Of a DNA stretch of 16,080 nt, positions 6,506-14,524 are shown piece by piece. The notes under the pieces are model-generated. The model was not told the DNA's origin, searched no databases, and saw only the letters and a program-made list of their open reading frames with translations. The translations under genes were made by a program, and so were the position numbers. The stretch is from Hondaea fermentalgiana (lineage: Eukaryota > Sar > Bigyra > Thraustochytrida > Thraustochytriidae). Where the stretch lies: NCBI GenBank assembly GCA_014084085.1, contig NPFB01000095.1, forward strand, positions 146,059-162,138. The letters are read 5' to 3'. The first letter of the stretch is position 1, and each line of letters begins with the position of its first letter.

Positions 6506-8722
6506 AGTCATTGATAACGTTCCTCTCTGCGGGCCACAGCCAGTTCTTCCTGCTTCCCTCACCGGGCCATACAGGCCGTATGATGGAACAGGAGAATTCG
6601 ACGCGTGTACCATCTCCCAAACCTTTTGTCACTGCACGGACTGTTGCGAGCCCGAGGTTTTCGATTCTCGCAACACCTTCAGCTTCGTTTTCGAGACTCT
6701 TGCGGACGCTGATCGACTAGGCCCGGACGATAATGGCGAGCTTTGGGACAAGATCGTTGTCGACGATCTGGCCGATGTTGACCTCACCCATATGCGCCTC
6801 GTGCCTATTGATGCTGACACAAACGCATCACCTGCAGCGCTCAACTGCACGCAATCCAAAGCTGTGCTCCGCTCGCGCAGCGAGGCCATCGAGCCTAAGC
6901 TGATCACCCTCACCGCTGCCGATGATGACTCCGGCGGCTGTATCGTCAATCTCAATGAGACCTTTCAAAATGCCGACGAGTACCAGGTGGATGATCTCGA
7001 GTTCATCTACTTCCTCAAAGACCTCGGCATGGCCTCTGGCTACGTCCAAGTCTACCCATACCCGGTCCACATCTTCACGATTGATAAGCGCGACCAGCCA
7101 TACTTTCTCGTCGACGTGTTCTACACCGCCGACGACACAGAAGATACCGACGGGTACTACACCTATGTCGAGCTTCGTCGCAACACCTTCACCTCGGAGA
7201 GCTGCCCATATCCTCCGACGGTGACGCTCAAGCTCGGCGATTCCAGCGACGCAGCGTGCACAGAGACTCTTCCGGTGTCAGAGACCTTCAAGTACAGCGC
7301 CAGCATCCCCTCGGCCGAGCTCGGGCAGCGCCTGAGCACATGTGTCACGGACCCGAGCAAGCCTCCGAGTCTGGCAGTGAGATCGTCTATCACGTCGAGC
7401 AGTTCCTCAATTTGACCTTGCCAGCTGAGTGCGACCTCGACATCGATACCAAGCCCGACTTCGCTGACGATTAGGCCACGATAGACTTTTACGCTCGTCT
7501 CGACAATGGCGTCGAGGCCACGTCGGGCCCCAACGTCAATCAGCTCGTCATGAAGATTGCCGACTACTCTTCTGAGCCGTGCAGCGACCGCGTTGTGGCC
7601 ATGGGCAAGACCAAGTACACGGTCCGTCTCGACACTTCCATCGAGCCAAGGGAGATGACCATTCTAGCCAACCCCACCATGGGCGACGTTCTGCTCGAAC
7701 CTGGCGACTTTTCATGTACCGACGAGACTGCGATCAATGGCACTTACGAATGCATCGTCGAGCTGACGAGCACCGAGTGTCTGCCCATGGCCCGCGAGGT
7801 CAGCGCAGAAACAACATCATGCAGCTTTGACTATCTGAGCGCACTCGACGTCCAGGCCACCTTCACGTACGCTGACTTTGCCGAGACGGGTTCACTCAAG
7901 GATCCAACCATCGTCAACGACAAGGTCTTTACATCGGACTGCCCACTTCCTGCTGCGCAGACGGACGTCACCGGCACCTACCCCGTGGACCTCACCATCG
8001 ATGGCGCGAACCTCAACAACCCCATCACAGCGACCATCGCTTTCTCGAACATCCCGCCGCCGACGGGGTCCGTGACGCTGCGTGTGGTGAATGTCAAGGT
8101 CTCGATGGCAAACGGTCTGTACCGGCGCAACTTTGCGGTTGAGGACAAGGCGGACTGGATGCAGCTGGTGCAAACACCGTGGTACGAGGACGGACACTTT
8201 TGCCGCTTTGAAGCCGCCGGCAGCTCTGACAACACGTGCGCACCGTTCTACGCGGAGAACTCGAACGCGTTCACGATTGCGAATGATGCCATCTTTGCGG
8301 TCGATGATAAGGGCCACCAAGGTTGCCAAAGCATTTCGGCGCGCAACGTGGACAGCTTCATCTTTACGCCCAACGAGTGGGTCTTTGGCGAGTTTACCGA
8401 AACGACGTCGACCATGGAGATCACGGTGACGGCTGTGGTCGATACATGCTCGACGCCGTCCTGGACGTCCTCGGCTGGAGAGCGACGTGCGCTTGAGTCG
8501 GACTCGACGCGATCTCTTCAGGTTGTGACCAAGTCTGCGACGCTCCAGGTGAGCAACGTCAGCGATTCGTCGGCTGTGCCACTGGCGCTTATTGTGGGTC
8601 CTGTAGCTGGTGCATTTGTGGCCGTTTCCGTGTTTGCAGCTGTTGTCATTCGTCGCCGCCGTCGCGCGGCCAAGACCGAGGCCGACGAGAACGCCAAAGA
8701 CGCCGTTGTCGCCAGTGCCTGA
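6252..8722 (+). CDS. Possible expressed part of the LRR paralogue: LRRs, ectodomain and transmembrane tail
   Basis: A continuous reading is possible as join(6252-6316, 6379-6447, 6506-7376, 7475-8722), giving 750 residues from the ATG at 6252. It begins with LRR residues MHVNPLTSLPESLSALTQL, then a second LRR, the cap motif VPLCGPQ, a ~680-residue Cys-containing ectodomain, a transmembrane helix (SSAVPLALIVGPVAGAFVAV...), RRRRR and a short tail. No signal peptide precedes it. The join at 7376/7475 relies on a GTGAGA...GATTAG intron of 98 nt, phase 0. Without it the gene has a frameshift near 7370 and a TAG at 7472 and would be a pseudogene. The ectodomain matches no family I recognise. The C-terminus is nearly the same as the unused cassette at 1649-1874. 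Confidence 0.5.
6506..7415 (+). CDS. Ectodomain part 1 of the LRR paralogue (open frame)
   Basis: From the acceptor GCGCAG the frame continues the LRR cap (VIDNVPLCGPQPVLPAS), then GTGEFDACTISQTFCHCTDCC and an acidic, beta-rich region with NxS/T sites. It stays open to a TGA at 7413-7415. The last ~13 codons (VRSSITSSSSSI) lie past a candidate donor (GTGAGA, 7377) and look non-native. The minus-strand gene jumps from the equivalent of GEFD directly to its transmembrane stalk, so this whole domain is missing there. Confidence 0.65.
7377..7474 (+). other. Candidate 98-nt intron or decayed coding interval
   Basis: GTGAGA at 7377 and GATTAG ending at 7474, with CTGAC as a possible branch site just before the acceptor. 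Removing it is phase 0 and joins both ectodomain frames exactly while deleting the TAG at 7472-7474. Against a true intron: in the downstream frame the interval reads like protein (EIVYHVEQFLNLTLPAE...) with coding-like base composition, unlike the other introns here. The alternative is a one-step frameshift near 7350-7376 plus a GAG-to-TAG type nonsense change. Confidence 0.5.
7475..8722 (+). CDS. Ectodomain part 2, transmembrane helix and tail of the LRR paralogue
   Basis: Open from ATIDFYARLDNG (7475) to TGA at 8720-8722, 415 residues. The first ATG in frame is 7550. It carries regularly spaced Cys residues and beta-strand-like segments, then the hydrophobic helix PLALIVGPVAGAFVAVSVFAAV (about 8578-8650), RRRRR and a tail KTEADENAKDAVVASA. 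The helix-first-then-basic order predicts the ectodomain outside and a ~22-residue cytoplasmic tail, with no signalling domain. Codon use is GC-rich at third positions and looks like selection on protein sequence, at least until recently. Confidence 0.65.
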   Translation, partial: ATIDFYARLDNGVEATSGPNVNQLVMKIADYSSEPCSDRVVAMGKTKYTVRLDTSIEPREMTILANPTMGDVLLEPGDFSCTDETAINGTYECIVELTSTECLPMAREVSAETTSCSFDYLSALDVQATFTYADFAETGSLKDPTIVNDKVFTSDCPLPAAQTDVTGTYPVDLTIDGANLNNPITATIAFSNIPPPTGSVTLRVVNVKVSMANGLYRRNFAVEDKADWMQLVQTPWYEDGHFCRFEAAGSSDNTCAPFYAENSNAFTIANDAIFAVDDKGHQGCQSISARNVDSFIFTPNEWVFGEFTETTSTMEITVTAVVDTCSTPSWTSSAGERRALESDSTRSLQVVTKSATLQVSNVSDSSAVPLALIVGPVAGAFVAVSVFAAVVIRRRRRAAKTEADENAKDAVVASA

Positions 8723-8919
8723 GACTTTCATCCGGGATCTGGGTCATGATTTTATCGTATAGGCCTACTTACATCACCAGAATGATGAGTTCCGAGAGAT
8801 AATCAACTTTATGTTTTCAAACCAAAAAAACATCGATAACTGAAGCTTGCGAGTACAAAGCTGAGTCTTGGATGTCCAAAGCACATGCAAGACAAAAACA
8901 TTTATGATACAACAATCTT
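8723..8919. other. Convergent 3' region
   Basis: AT-richer spacer between the stop of the plus-strand LRR paralogue and the stop of the minus-strand YdcF-like gene. CATAAA-like words on the minus strand could serve as polyadenylation signals. Nothing else is seen. Confidence 0.4.
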
Positions 8920-9495
8920 TCAGTCTCCGTAGCAGCATTCCCCACGATATGTCAAGGTTTTCACGCGCCGATCCCGATGTCGCATCCGATCAGGGTGGAC
9001 AAGCCACAAAAGCGGCGCTGCAAAGTCAAAACCGAACCAGAGCCAGAGCCAAGCTCGTACGACATCGCGGTATCGCGTGATCGCCGGCTCGTCTGGCTCC
9101 CCACGCGAAGGTTCGACTTTTATCTTTTTCCCCAAACGCAAACCATACGCGGGCAGAATGATCTCAGCAATCGCCACTGCGCGTGGCATGTGCAGCGAAC
9201 TCGTGGCAAGATGAACCTTTTTGAAGCTATGCTCTCGCATCAGATCCACCAGCGTCGTAAAGTTCGAGAGCGTATCCACCGCCTCATAGTCAATGAGCAG
9301 ATACCGGGCGTCGCAGCCGGCATGGACACACCTCTCCACGGCGTCTTCCGAGAGCGCAGGTCCTGAAAGCCAGATTGGCCACTTTTGCCGCCCCGGGCCG
9401 CCGCCTGCTTGCTCGTCCTGCGCGATCGAGGCTTTCACGGACCGCTCCTCGCGGTCCGCGGCCCCGCCCAAGACCAGAACCAAGGTCTTGGACAT
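8920..9495 (-). CDS. YdcF/DUF218-family protein
   Basis: 191 residues. Three family landmarks are visible in order: LVLVLGGAADREE (residues 5-17, the nucleotide-binding-like loop with its Glu/Arg pair), PIWLSG (40-45), and YEAVDTLSNFTTLVDLM followed by VHLATSSLHMPRAVAIAEIIL (70-114), with the conserved T-S-x-x-H-x-x-R-A signature. The D-T-x-x-N-F-T-T-L-V form is the one I associate with cyanobacterial and plant-type YdcF proteins. Members of the superfamily are linked to envelope or sugar metabolism in bacteria; the eukaryotic role is unknown to me. The ATG at 9495 is the only one in frame before an upstream TGA. A different open frame covers 9496-9889, so a 5' exon is possible but no convincing splice pair was found. 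The bacterial N-terminal membrane helix is absent. Confidence 0.75.
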   Translation of the reverse strand: MSKTLVLVLGGAADREERSVKASIAQDEQAGGGPGRQKWPIWLSGPALSEDAVERCVHAGCDARYLLIDYEAVDTLSNFTTLVDLMREHSFKKVHLATSSLHMPRAVAIAEIILPAYGLRLGKKIKVEPSRGEPDEPAITRYRDVVRAWLWLWFGFDFAAPLLWLVHPDRMRHRDRRVKTLTYRGECCYGD

Positions 9496-10022
9496 CTTCT
9501 TCTTGTGCGGCAGAATTTGGCAAGTCCGGCGCAGGTCTTTCCGGCGACGCGCCCTCCGTCAAATCCAGCAGAGTGAACCACGAAGGAGCTCTTGCACGTG
9601 GGCTCGGCAGCGAGCGCTTTCGGGCTCTGGGCCTGGGACTTGACGATCGTCGGGACGAAGGGTCTTCAGCCTCATTGTTTGATCGAGGGGATCGCCGGAA
9701 GATCACAGCACGTAGCACTTTCGTCAAGACGTACGACGCGCCCGGCATAGACTTTTGCCGGGCATGGCGTGCGTCTCGCTCGGATACTTTCTTCCTTGGC
9801 TGTGCGTCTTGCTTTGGTGTATCGATTGACTTGGGCCCAAGTGGCGGTGACGTAGGGCGGCTGCTTCGAACGGCAGCCGCTGATGCCAACGGCTACATGT
9901 AGATACGAAACAGGCAAGGCAGGGCAGACAGGCACGTGCCACATTGCAAAGCCAGACAAATTAATTCTCGATCAACAACGCTGAGGAAACACGCGGTCCT
10001 GCGACAAAAGCTTATTTCAGCC
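9496..10022. other. Divergent intergenic region
   Basis: Lies between the start of the minus-strand YdcF-like gene and the start of the plus-strand coiled-coil gene, so it should hold both promoters. A minus-strand frame through 9496-9889 begins with TTG and is Arg/Ser/Pro-rich, with no recognised family. TTATTTCAG directly before the ATG at 10023 resembles a splice acceptor, so a 5' UTR intron is possible. Confidence 0.4.
9740..9763. repeat. 8-bp inverted repeat
   Basis: GCCCGGCA (9740-9747) and TGCCGGGC (9756-9763) flank an 8-nt loop, upstream of the YdcF-like gene. A short minus-strand ATG frame (MPGKSLCRARRTS) starts within the right arm and could be an upstream ORF. No function is established. 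Confidence 0.4.
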
Positions 10023-11057
10023 ATGATGGCCTCGACCGAGCAAGAGCAGCAAGAGCAGCATCAGCAGTCGTCGCTGCCAAACCCGTACTTTCTCGAAGCG
10101 CTCGAGCGACTTACCTTGGCGTCGGCCAACTCCGAGAGCCACGAAAATGCTGATGGCGACGCAAGACTCGAGTACGAAATCGATGCGCAAGAGAGCAATA
10201 ACAGTGATGAGGAAGTTGCCTCCCAGCGTTCGCCCGAGACGCCAGCCACACAATGCTCAATGCGCAGCCGAAAGTCACGCATCAGCATTGAGGAGCGTGA
10301 AGTGACAAACCCGCATGGGGCCGCCTGGAAAGAGTTTGAGCATGACTCTGAAGCGGGACGTATGCTCCGTAAACTCTATGCCGGTGGGCGTCACAACGCT
10401 CCTCTCGCAAGCTACCCGAAGTTTCGTTCCAAATCGCGCGAGCTCAAACCCAACTCGTGGTTCATGGGCAAGCCTCTCGTCGATCCCCGCGAACGCACGG
10501 ATCGTCGTGATCGCGAGCAACGTGTACAAGCACCGCGGCCCAAGCGAACTGTCTCCAAGCCCATGCCGGCAATTTTGAGCGTGCCAAAACGAAAGCCGCT
10601 TGACCGCATCGAAGAAGACCAAAGGCGCATCGAGGAGGACCGCGCAGTTGAACGACCGCGACCTTGCAAGGCGATTTCGACCGAGACAGAAAAGCGTAGG
10701 CTTGCCATGCACTTTCAATTCAAGGGAGGCAAAGCACTTCCCGAGACTGGGACAATTGCACCCATTCAAGGCAATATTCCACTGTCGCTTATTTCTGGAA
10801 AACCAACAAAGTCCGTGCTTCGTCGCAGTCAGCGTGAAAAGGCAGAAGCCGAATTTAATGCACGACGACAACATCGCGAGCAACTCGAGCAAGACTTTGA
10901 GCAGGTTCACGAGGAGGTGCAGGTGCTCAAGGCGCAGATCGAAAATGTGGAGGGCTCCAATTCCTCGGCCCGTTTGCTCGCCCACATACGCAGCGAGTTG
11001 CGCCAACGTCTGTCCGAGCTCGAGAATATTGACAGTCTCTTACGAGAAGAGTCTTGA
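10023..11057 (+). CDS. Charged coiled-coil protein, possibly UPF0193/C22orf23-like
   Basis: 344 residues from the double ATG at 10023/10026; the longer frame begins with GTG and is unlikely. The N-terminus is Gln/Glu-rich and acidic. The middle is basic with a conserved-looking stretch WKEFEHDSEAGRMLRKLYAGG. The C-terminal ~75 residues are a coiled coil ending in RSELRQRLSELENIDSLL. The words FKGGKALPETG and the terminal I..EL.QRL.ELE.ID pattern resemble the UPF0193 (EVG1/C22orf23) family, which has a KGGKPLP block and a terminal EISQRLRELEDID-like helix. That family is found mainly in flagellated eukaryotes. The match is weak and by memory only. No introns are needed. Confidence 0.6.
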   Translation: MMASTEQEQQEQHQQSSLPNPYFLEALERLTLASANSESHENADGDARLEYEIDAQESNNSDEEVASQRSPETPATQCSMRSRKSRISIEEREVTNPHGAAWKEFEHDSEAGRMLRKLYAGGRHNAPLASYPKFRSKSRELKPNSWFMGKPLVDPRERTDRRDREQRVQAPRPKRTVSKPMPAILSVPKRKPLDRIEEDQRRIEEDRAVERPRPCKAISTETEKRRLAMHFQFKGGKALPETGTIAPIQGNIPLSLISGKPTKSVLRRSQREKAEAEFNARRQHREQLEQDFEQVHEEVQVLKAQIENVEGSNSSARLLAHIRSELRQRLSELENIDSLLREES

Positions 11058-11823
11058 GAAGATCATGATGCTCTTTTTTAGATAAGTCTGAAGATTGTGT
11101 TATGAAATAAAAAGGCCTGCTTCTCTTCAACCTTTCAAGAGAAGTTGACTGAAAAAAAATCTTTGGATTTTGCGAAGCCAAGTCTGAAAGACGCTGGAGA
11201 AAAGACACGGCCGCCGACTTGGCTCTTCTTGACAGCCAAACTGTACGTGAAAAGAAAACTTCCGCAAGTGGCTTGAATCTTTCTTTGAAGGTCTTTGCAT
11301 GTTTTTCCGTCTCTCTCATACATGTGTGCACAGAAATCTTCGTTCTGCTCGGGTGCGAGGTCCTTCCTCTTTTGCTCGTCCAAAATGATCCTCGCTTACT
11401 TACCTCCCCTTGAATTTGCGATTGGCTCTTGCAGCATCGACTCAAACTTTGCACTCAGTCGCCAAGCTGTCCACGACGTTCGCACGCCATGCCACCTCGC
11501 CACCCACATGCCCACCCACGCAAGCACTTCGACTCGTGCTCGCGGCCTCGCCCCACAGGGTCATTTTTTTTCCCTCGGGGTGGTCGAGCCGCCGAGCACC
11601 ACCACAACACGAAGGCAAAGAAGAAACAAACGCAAGGGCCGCGCACTCCGCGAGGCGTCGCTGCGCGGGCGAGAGCGCGTGCGCGGCGGGGCCGTCGACG
11701 TCGCACCCCCGCGCGCCGGGCGCCGGAGGTCTGCCCTCCCTTGCACAGCGGACGGCGCGAGGACGCGGCGGCGGGGACGTGCTCGGCCCGGGGCGCAAGG
11801 CGACCGTTGCGCAGCACGGCGTC
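11058..11823 (+). other. 3' UTR of the coiled-coil gene and leader of the next gene
   Basis: No supported coding sequence. The left part holds a polyadenylation signal and a hairpin. The middle is T-rich with TTGCAG-type sequences that could be 5' UTR intron acceptors. From about 11410 a frame is open into the next gene, but it begins with TTG and reads as Ala/Arg/Pro-rich sequence without family features. Confidence 0.4.
11106..11111 (+). terminator. Polyadenylation signal AATAAA
   Basis: AATAAA starts 49 nt after the stop of the coiled-coil gene (11057), in AT-rich sequence. It is followed by a perfect 8-bp hairpin, CTTCTCTT (11120-11127) and AAGAGAAG (11137-11144). Position and sequence fit a canonical 3' end signal. 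Confidence 0.6.
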
Positions 11824-13977
11824 ATGGAGGACCTCCTCGCAGGCATGAACGACTGGCGCAACATCCAGGACGTCGTGCGCAAGACGTTCAAGAGTCTGCA
11901 CGATGTGGTGCGTGCACAGGGCGAGAAGATCCGGCAACTGGAGCAAAAGGCTGCCAACGCGCCAACGGGTGGCGAGTTTGAGAACTTGCAGGTCTCCATG
12001 GCCAATAAGCCGACGTTCGCAGAGCTCAACAAACACCTAACAGTCCGCTTCGAGGAGATGGGCCTGCCTGCGCTTCGTGCGCAGCTCGGGTCCAAGGCAG
12101 ACAAAATCGAAATGAAGGATCTGTACGCAGACATGACAACTGCTACTCAGCGCATGGCCGAAAGCAACAACGCGCTGGAGCTCCTCGTACGGCAACAGCA
12201 GGATGAAATTGAGACGCTCAAGCGCCAGGTCCGCGGGCTGAGCAACATTCAATCACAAGAGGAAGACCTGCACACGAAGTTTGCCACGCGCAAATGGGTG
12301 GAAGAAATTCTCGACTTTGAGACCGAGGCGCGCAAACAGGCTTTGACCAATGTCCGCAAAGAGCTTGCCGACCGCGCCGCCGTCCTGGAGAAACGAATCA
12401 GCTCTCTCCCCACGGTTGAGGACCTGGACGAGGTGCTTTCTCAAAAAGTAGATATGGACACGCTGGCGCGGGCCGTGCGTGAGCGGCCAACGCACGATGA
12501 AATGGCCAAGGAAATTCAGAATAAGAGCACAGAAGCCATCGTCACTGTTCAGGAGCAAAACCGCACACAGCTCCGCGAGGCTGTAGAGCTCGCGCTTGCG
12601 CGCACCAAGACGGAGCTTGAGCGTCTCGAGGACTCCATGGTTGACATGGTATCACGGTCAGAGCTTCTTGAGGTTTGTGGGCCCAAGGTTGGCGGGTCCG
12701 AGTTGGAAGAGCGCTTGCAAGAGGTCACGGATTCGCTGGGTGAACAATTTAAAGAGACTCTTGTTGAAGTGCAGCGAGAACTTATTCAAGTCATCAACAA
12801 GAAGGCTTTCAAAGCGGATGTACAACGCCAGCTCGCCACCAAGCCGAACGCTGATGATGTGCAGACGTGGCTCTCGTCCAAGGTGGAACTTGCCGACGTT
12901 CGCGACGCTTTGGCGCACAAAGCGGACCTGACTGCGCTGCAAGCGGTGGCGGATCGTCTTGGGCCTGCAGGCAAACGTAACGCGAAGCGGGGCGGGGCAT
13001 CGCCACCTGTATCGGGGCGTACGGGGCGTCGTCGCGGTCGTCAGACACTTCGCGATGGGTCGAGGGCCGACCCATTGCCACCACCGCCATCAGCTCGACA
13101 TGCCAAGTCGTCGCGAGACAAATCACTTCGAGCCGGCCTTGATGGGTCAAGTTCCGATCTCGAGGGTCGCTACCATCGCGAGGACGAGTCTGAAGAAGAG
13201 CGTGATTTCGACGATGCAAGTGGCGACGGCGATCAAGACGAGTACTTCGACGGCGACTTTGATGGCGGCGACGATGCCGCCGCGGCTCGCTGGGCCGTGT
13301 CTCGGCTCACACGGCGTCTTGCCAAAATGGATGCAGACAAGGTCTCCGTGAAAGATTTGTGTCTTCTTCTTGACCAAAAAGCGAATATCAAGGACGTCAA
13401 CGAAGCGCTCGCACAGTTGAGCGAGCAGCAGGCCCAGGCAGCGACACAGCCGTCACAAATTGCTGACGCCGAGCCGTCGGACCCCTCCGAGACGCCGCGC
13501 CAGCTTCGCCGCGATATCAACGAACTTGCCAACGCGATTTCTGCCGAGCTTTCGGTCGGTCGATGGATCTGGAGCTCTGGTCGCGTGCTCAGCGATCGTG
13601 CGGTGCCGTGGAATATCGAGTGCGTTAATACGGCGACCGATAACCTGCAATGGTCCAAGGATAGCTCTGACGTGACAGCCATCGTCCCGGGCCTCTACGA
13701 GCTTCATATTGGGTTTTTCGCCGAAACCGACCCCGAGGTGCAGGTCCTCGTCAACGGAGAGCCCATACTTTACACCGCCAGTCGCCCTCGCGATAAGAGG
13801 GGCGTCAAGCCTGCGGGCGCTGCGCAAGCTTTGATGCGACGAGCCAAACATTCTGCTGGAAACGTTACGGGCTGGACCATGTCTGATTTTGTGGCCTTGC
13901 CAGCACGGGCGCGTCTCAGCATCACCTACGACGGCGACCCGGGGGCGCAGGGATTTCTTTCTCTGCGTAAATTGTAG
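11824..13977 (+). CDS. Coiled-coil protein with C-terminal C1q/TNF-like domain
   Basis: 717 residues from the ATG at 11824 (MEDLLAGMNDWRNIQDVV). Residues 1-380 are mostly coiled coil with a recurring K..DV..AL..KAD motif, for example KAFKADVQRQLATK, SKVELADVRDALAHKAD and, later, DQKANIKDVNEAL. Residues ~382-410 are strongly basic (GRTGRRRGRQ) and ~463-490 strongly acidic (GDGDQDEYFDGDFDGGDD). Residues ~579-717 form a compact domain, GRWIWSSGR...VPWN...PGLYELHIGFF...VQVLVNGEP...HSAGNVTG...DFVALPARARLSITY...GFLSLRKL, whose strand pattern, Gly-Leu-Tyr and terminal GFL strand fit the C1q/TNF jelly-roll fold. There is no signal peptide, so it is probably intracellular; similar protist proteins are uncharacterised as far as I know. 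Earlier start codons in frame are not ATG. Confidence 0.75.
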   Translation: MEDLLAGMNDWRNIQDVVRKTFKSLHDVVRAQGEKIRQLEQKAANAPTGGEFENLQVSMANKPTFAELNKHLTVRFEEMGLPALRAQLGSKADKIEMKDLYADMTTATQRMAESNNALELLVRQQQDEIETLKRQVRGLSNIQSQEEDLHTKFATRKWVEEILDFETEARKQALTNVRKELADRAAVLEKRISSLPTVEDLDEVLSQKVDMDTLARAVRERPTHDEMAKEIQNKSTEAIVTVQEQNRTQLREAVELALARTKTELERLEDSMVDMVSRSELLEVCGPKVGGSELEERLQEVTDSLGEQFKETLVEVQRELIQVINKKAFKADVQRQLATKPNADDVQTWLSSKVELADVRDALAHKADLTALQAVADRLGPAGKRNAKRGGASPPVSGRTGRRRGRQTLRDGSRADPLPPPPSARHAKSSRDKSLRAGLDGSSSDLEGRYHREDESEEERDFDDASGDGDQDEYFDGDFDGGDDAAAARWAVSRLTRRLAKMDADKVSVKDLCLLLDQKANIKDVNEALAQLSEQQAQAATQPSQIADAEPSDPSETPRQLRRDINELANAISAELSVGRWIWSSGRVLSDRAVPWNIECVNTATDNLQWSKDSSDVTAIVPGLYELHIGFFAETDPEVQVLVNGEPILYTASRPRDKRGVKPAGAAQALMRRAKHSAGNVTGWTMSDFVALPARARLSITYDGDPGAQGFLSLRKL

Positions 13978-14316
13978 TTTTTCCTTTGCGCCTTTGATTA
14001 GCTTAGCTTGAAAGGAGGTGAGTCCTCTTGTAAAGTGTATAACACAGAGAAATGACTCTGAAGATCGGCCAGCTTTTACCGCAGGCACCGGTTGGCAAAC
14101 TTTGTAGACTTGCAGACAGTCAAACATCTGTCTCACGCTGCAATCGTTTTGATCTTTTTCCAGCCCATCTTACCATACATAGCCTGAGGCCAATCAAGAA
14201 AAAAAACCTAGGCCTACGGTTAAGCTGGACGCAAATCGATGCTAGGAGGCCTATAAACAATCGAAGGACTCGGAGGGCAAATCTCATTTCGCGCCTTCTG
14301 AAGCGAGGCAGCTAGC
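13978..14316 (+). promoter_or_regulatory. Intergenic region before the MED28-like gene
   Basis: No gene. It holds the 3' UTR of the C1q-like gene (no AATAAA seen) and the promoter of the next gene. TATAAA at 14252-14257 lies 60 bp before the ATG and is the best core-promoter candidate. TTTCGCGC at 14287-14294 resembles an E2F-type site but could be chance. Confidence 0.4.
14252..14257 (+). promoter_or_regulatory. Candidate TATA box
   Basis: TATAAA, 60 bp upstream of the ATG at 14317, in an otherwise mixed-composition spacer. Spacing is plausible for a short 5' UTR. Confidence 0.35.
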
Positions 14317-14493
14317 ATGGGAGCGACAGCGGCCGAGACGCTGGCCAAGGCGGACGCCTCGTTCCGGCGCGCCCTGCGGCTGTCTCTGGACCTCTCCAAG
14401 ATCGAGGTCGATGCGACGCGCGCAAATCATGGCGGCGCCATGGCCGAGGCTGCGGCAACGACGCCACCTGCAGCACCGACAGCAACAGCAGCA

Positions 14494-14524
<31 letters not shown>

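Noticed and set aside
2160..6600. Inverted repeats as ends of a transposon
   Set aside because: The arms are LRR gene sequence with exons and introns. No transposase, terminal motif or target-site duplication is visible, so segmental inverted duplication explains them better.
7892..8731. Minus-strand 279-codon open frame opposite the ectodomain
   Set aside because: Arg/His/Val-rich antisense shadow of a GC3-rich coding frame. The plus strand has the membrane helix and tail shared with the other LRR gene.
9290..9889. Minus-strand 199-codon frame overlapping the YdcF-like gene
   Set aside because: Starts with TTG, Ser/Pro/Arg-rich, and overlaps the well-supported family frame. It could include a 5' exon but no good splice pair was found.
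11410..11823. 138-codon N-terminal extension of the C1q-like protein
   Set aside because: The first codon is TTG and the sequence is Ala/Arg/Pro-rich without structure. The ATG at 11824 starts a clean coiled coil.
14014..14024. AAAGGAGGTGAG as a bacterial ribosome binding site
   Set aside because: The window is eukaryotic with spliceosomal introns, and no start codon follows at a suitable distance.
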